In this document: positions 6,463 to 8,486 of the stretch, piece after piece
Position numbering within the stretch: the first letter of the stretch is position 1
Layout of the letters: each line of letters opens with the position of its first letter
Assembly (NCBI GenBank): GCA_045531755.1
Contig: JAZSEP010000105.1
Location: 1 to 8,486, forward strand
DNA from: UBA11540 sp045531755
GTDB taxonomy: Bacteria; Bacillota; Clostridia; Oscillospirales; Ruminococcaceae
Direction: 5' to 3'
Length of the DNA stretch: 8,486 nt
Notes under the pieces: model-generated
Databases searched by the model: none
Told to the model about the DNA's origin: nothing
Seen by the model: the letters and a program-made list of their open reading frames with translations, nothing else
Position numbers and translations under genes: made by a program

Positions 6463-7593
6463 CTATATTCTCTTGTCAAGAATTTCGCGATATTTGTTAT
6501 AGAATTGCTCGTACTCCCCTGCATCAAGAGCAGCACGAATCTTTTCCATAAGCGTGTTGTAGAAATATAAATTGTGCATTACCGTCAAGCGCTGGCCCAA
6601 CATTTCATTCGCTTTGAGAAGATGACGCACATATGCTCTGCTGTGGTTTCTGCAGGTAGGACAATCACATTCTTCATCTATCGGGCGATCGTCATTTTCG
6701 TATTTAGCATTAAACATATTGCGAATTCCGCTCCACGTGAAGAGATGTCCGTGACGCGCATTTCTGCTCGGCATAACACAGTCAAACAGGTCAACGCCCC
6801 TATACACAGCCTCGAGAATGTTAACAGGTGTTCCGACCCCCATAAGATATCTCGGTTTATCTGCAGGCATATGCGGTTCGACAGCAGAGATAATACGGTA
6901 CATATCTTCTGCCGGCTCACCGACGGCAAGTCCGCCGATAGCATATCCATCTAAATCAAGCTCCGCTATTGTCTTCATATGTTCTACTCGGAGATCGTCG
7001 AAGGTACATCCCTGGTTAATTCCAAAAAGAAGTTGGTTTGGGTTTATTGTGCCCTCAAGAGAGTTAAGCCTCTGCATTTCAGCCTTGCAACGACGAAGCC
7101 ATCTTGTTGTACGCTCACAAGACTTTTTTGAATACTCATATTTTGCAGGATTTTCAACACATTCATCGAACGCCATTGCTATTGTAGAGCCAAGATTCGA
7201 CTGAATTTGCATACTCTCTTCCGGACCTATAAAAATCTTTCTGCCATCAACGTGTGAAGCAAAGCTTACGCCTTCTTCTTTGATGTTTCTGAGCTTTGCA
7301 AGTGAAAAAACCTGAAATCCTCCGCTGTCTGTGAGAATAGGTCCTTTCCATCCCATAAACTTGTGCAGACCGCCAAGGGATTTGATAAGCTCGTCTCCGG
7401 GTCTGATGTGAAGATGGTATGTGTTGCACAGCTCCACCTGACACTTTAAGTCGACCAGGTCATACGACGATACTCCGCCTTTAATTGCAGCCGCAGTGCC
7501 AACGTTCATGAACGCCGGTGTTTGCACAGTACCGTGTACAGTTACAAATTCTCCTCTGCGGGCATTGCCCTCTTTTTTCAATAATTTATACAT
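6463..7593 (-). CDS. tgt: Queuine tRNA-ribosyltransferase (tRNA-guanine transglycosylase)
   Basis: Tgt, 376 residues, exchanges guanine 34 of the GUN anticodons (Tyr, His, Asn, Asp tRNAs) for the queuosine precursor preQ1. Active-site features are ILTDSGGFQ with D89, AFDEC with D143 and C145, Q194, and GYAIGGLAVGE (216-226), whose valine fits the bacterial preQ1-type pocket. The probable nucleophile D271 lies in LFDCVMPSR. The zinc site is C309-x-C311-x2-C314 with H340, matching the family spacing. Position 196 is cysteine (GINQGC) where the classical enzymes have glycine (QGG), and the second substrate region reads RNARHGH instead of a RIARNG-like sequence; both suggest the Clostridia-type variant. 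The ATG has GAGG (7600-7603) six bases upstream. It follows queA by 11 bases, so the two successive steps of queuosine synthesis are probably cotranscribed. Confidence 0.96.
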   Translation of the reverse strand: MYKLLKKEGNARRGEFVTVHGTVQTPAFMNVGTAAAIKGGVSSYDLVDLKCQVELCNTYHLHIRPGDELIKSLGGLHKFMGWKGPILTDSGGFQVFSLAKLRNIKEEGVSFASHVDGRKIFIGPEESMQIQSNLGSTIAMAFDECVENPAKYEYSKKSCERTTRWLRRCKAEMQRLNSLEGTINPNQLLFGINQGCTFDDLRVEHMKTIAELDLDGYAIGGLAVGEPAEDMYRIISAVEPHMPADKPRYLMGVGTPVNILEAVYRGVDLFDCVMPSRNARHGHLFTWSGIRNMFNAKYENDDRPIDEECDCPTCRNHSRAYVRHLLKANEMLGQRLTVMHNLYFYNTLMEKIRAALDAGEYEQFYNKYREILDKRI

Positions 7594-7604
7594 TTAATAC
7601 CTCG

Positions 7605-8486
7605 TTACAATATTGCCATCGAATCACCGAAGCTGTAAAACCTATATCTGTTTTCAACGGCTATCTTATAAGCATTAAGCACATTTTCTCTGCCAGCAAA
7701 CGCAGAAATGAGCATTATAAGCGTACTTTCGGGCAGATGGAAGTTTGTTATTATTCCGTCCAAAACCTTGAACTCATAACCGGGAAATATAAAGATGTCT
7801 GTATATCCTTCCGATGCTTTTATGCATCCTTCTTTTTGTGCAACAGACTCGATAGTACGACAGCTTGTAGTTCCTACTGCAATAACTCTGCCGCCGTTTT
7901 TCTTGGTTTCGTTTATTAATCTCGCTGTTTCCTCATTCATTTCATAATGTTCGGAATGCATGTGATGCTCTTCAATATTGTCTGCTTTTACTGGTCGAAA
8001 GGTACCAAGGCCCACATGAAGCGTAACAAAGGCAATTTTGACACCTTTTGCTCTGATTTTATCCATCAGCTCGTTTGTAAAGTGCAAGCCTGCGGTGGGG
8101 GCTGCGGCTGAGCCAAGCTCTCTTGAATAAACGGTTTGATATCGCTCACGGTCCTCAAGCTCTGCGGTTATGTAATGCGGAAGCGGCATCTGTCCTATCT
8201 TTTCAAGAACGTTGAAAATGTCGCCTTCACATTCAAATCTTGCAAGACGGTTTCCGTCGGGTTTTACTTCTATTATTTCTGCGGTCAAAAGACCTTCTCC
8301 AAATTCAAACCTTGCACCTTTCAGTGCTTTTTTGCCGGGCTTTACCAGAATTTCCCACACATCTTTTTCTTTTCTCTCTAAGAGTAAAAACTCTATCCCT
8401 GCACCCGTATTGACTTTATTACCGTACAGACGCGCAGGAATTACGCGGGAATCGTTTACAACCAATAAATCTCCTTCATTCAAAAA
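7605..8486 (-). CDS. queA: S-adenosylmethionine:tRNA ribosyltransferase-isomerase QueA, N-terminus outside the window
   Basis: QueA transfers and rearranges the ribose part of S-adenosylmethionine onto preQ1 in tRNA, forming epoxyqueuosine; it acts directly after Tgt. 293 residues are visible. The frame is still open at the window edge, where the residues read FLNEGDLLVVNDSRVIPARLYG-like sequence corresponding to about residue 50 of the family, so roughly 50 N-terminal residues are missing. The TTG at 8483 is an internal leucine codon, not a start. Family signatures are NDSRVIPARLYG near the visible start, AAAPTAGLHFT (about 128-138), HVGLGTFRPV (about 147-156), GTTSCRTIES (about 205-214), GIITNFHLPESTLIML (about 244-259) and the terminal RFYSFGDSMAIL. 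No defects are seen. Any promoter or preQ1 riboswitch upstream would be outside the window. Confidence 0.96.
   Translation of the reverse strand, partial: FLNEGDLLVVNDSRVIPARLYGNKVNTGAGIEFLLLERKEKDVWEILVKPGKKALKGARFEFGEGLLTAEIIEVKPDGNRLARFECEGDIFNVLEKIGQMPLPHYITAELEDRERYQTVYSRELGSAAAPTAGLHFTNELMDKIRAKGVKIAFVTLHVGLGTFRPVKADNIEEHHMHSEHYEMNEETARLINETKKNGGRVIAVGTTSCRTIESVAQKEGCIKASEGYTDIFIFPGYEFKVLDGIITNFHLPESTLIMLISAFAGRENVLNAYKIAVENRYRFYSFGDSMAIL

Noticed and set aside
8481..8483. TTG as the start of queA
   Set aside because: The frame is open to the window edge and the residues before it (Phe-Leu) continue the QueA family sequence, so this is an internal leucine codon.

Overview
The window looks like ordinary core chromosome of a Gram-positive, low-to-moderate-GC bacterium of the class Clostridia, most likely a ruminococcal/oscillospiral gut lineage. 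Evidence for this is the gene order yqzL-recO-mutS2, the presence of MutS2 with a C-terminal Smr domain, strong GGAGG-type ribosome binding sites, a near-consensus sigma-A promoter, and Clostridia-like sequence variants in Tgt and SecD. The exact genus cannot be read from the sequence. I see no insertion sequence, phage gene, CRISPR array, tRNA or rRNA, and no sign of recent transfer.

Layout: two convergent gene blocks meet at a bidirectional terminator near 4024-4050. The left block runs on the + strand: the 3' end of a small YqzL-like gene (1-161), recO (112-861), mutS2 (876-3248) and a stand-alone biotin-protein ligase birA (3253-4011). The genes are tightly packed: yqzL overlaps recO by 50 bases, recO and mutS2 are 14 bases apart, and mutS2 and birA are 4 bases apart. 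They are probably transcribed together. The right block runs on the - strand: queA (3' part, 7605-8486), tgt (6463-7593), secD (4954-6360) and secF (4055-4954). queA and tgt are 11 bases apart, and secD and secF share one base (TAATG). Tgt and secD are separated by a 102-base gap, which holds an imperfect long inverted repeat and a near-perfect promoter.

Functions: RecO acts in recombinational repair and MutS2 in recombination control or rescue of stalled ribosomes. BirA attaches biotin to carboxylases. Tgt inserts preQ1 into tRNA, and QueA then converts it to epoxyqueuosine. SecD and SecF form the membrane complex that helps protein export through SecYEG. The usual yajC gene between tgt and secD is absent.

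The window holds no obvious new multi-gene system. The most interesting structure is in the tgt-secD gap: the secDF promoter lies in the loop of an inverted repeat that could serve as the tgt terminator. Read-through RNA from tgt could form the hairpin, while RNA from the secDF promoter would carry only its 3' arm.
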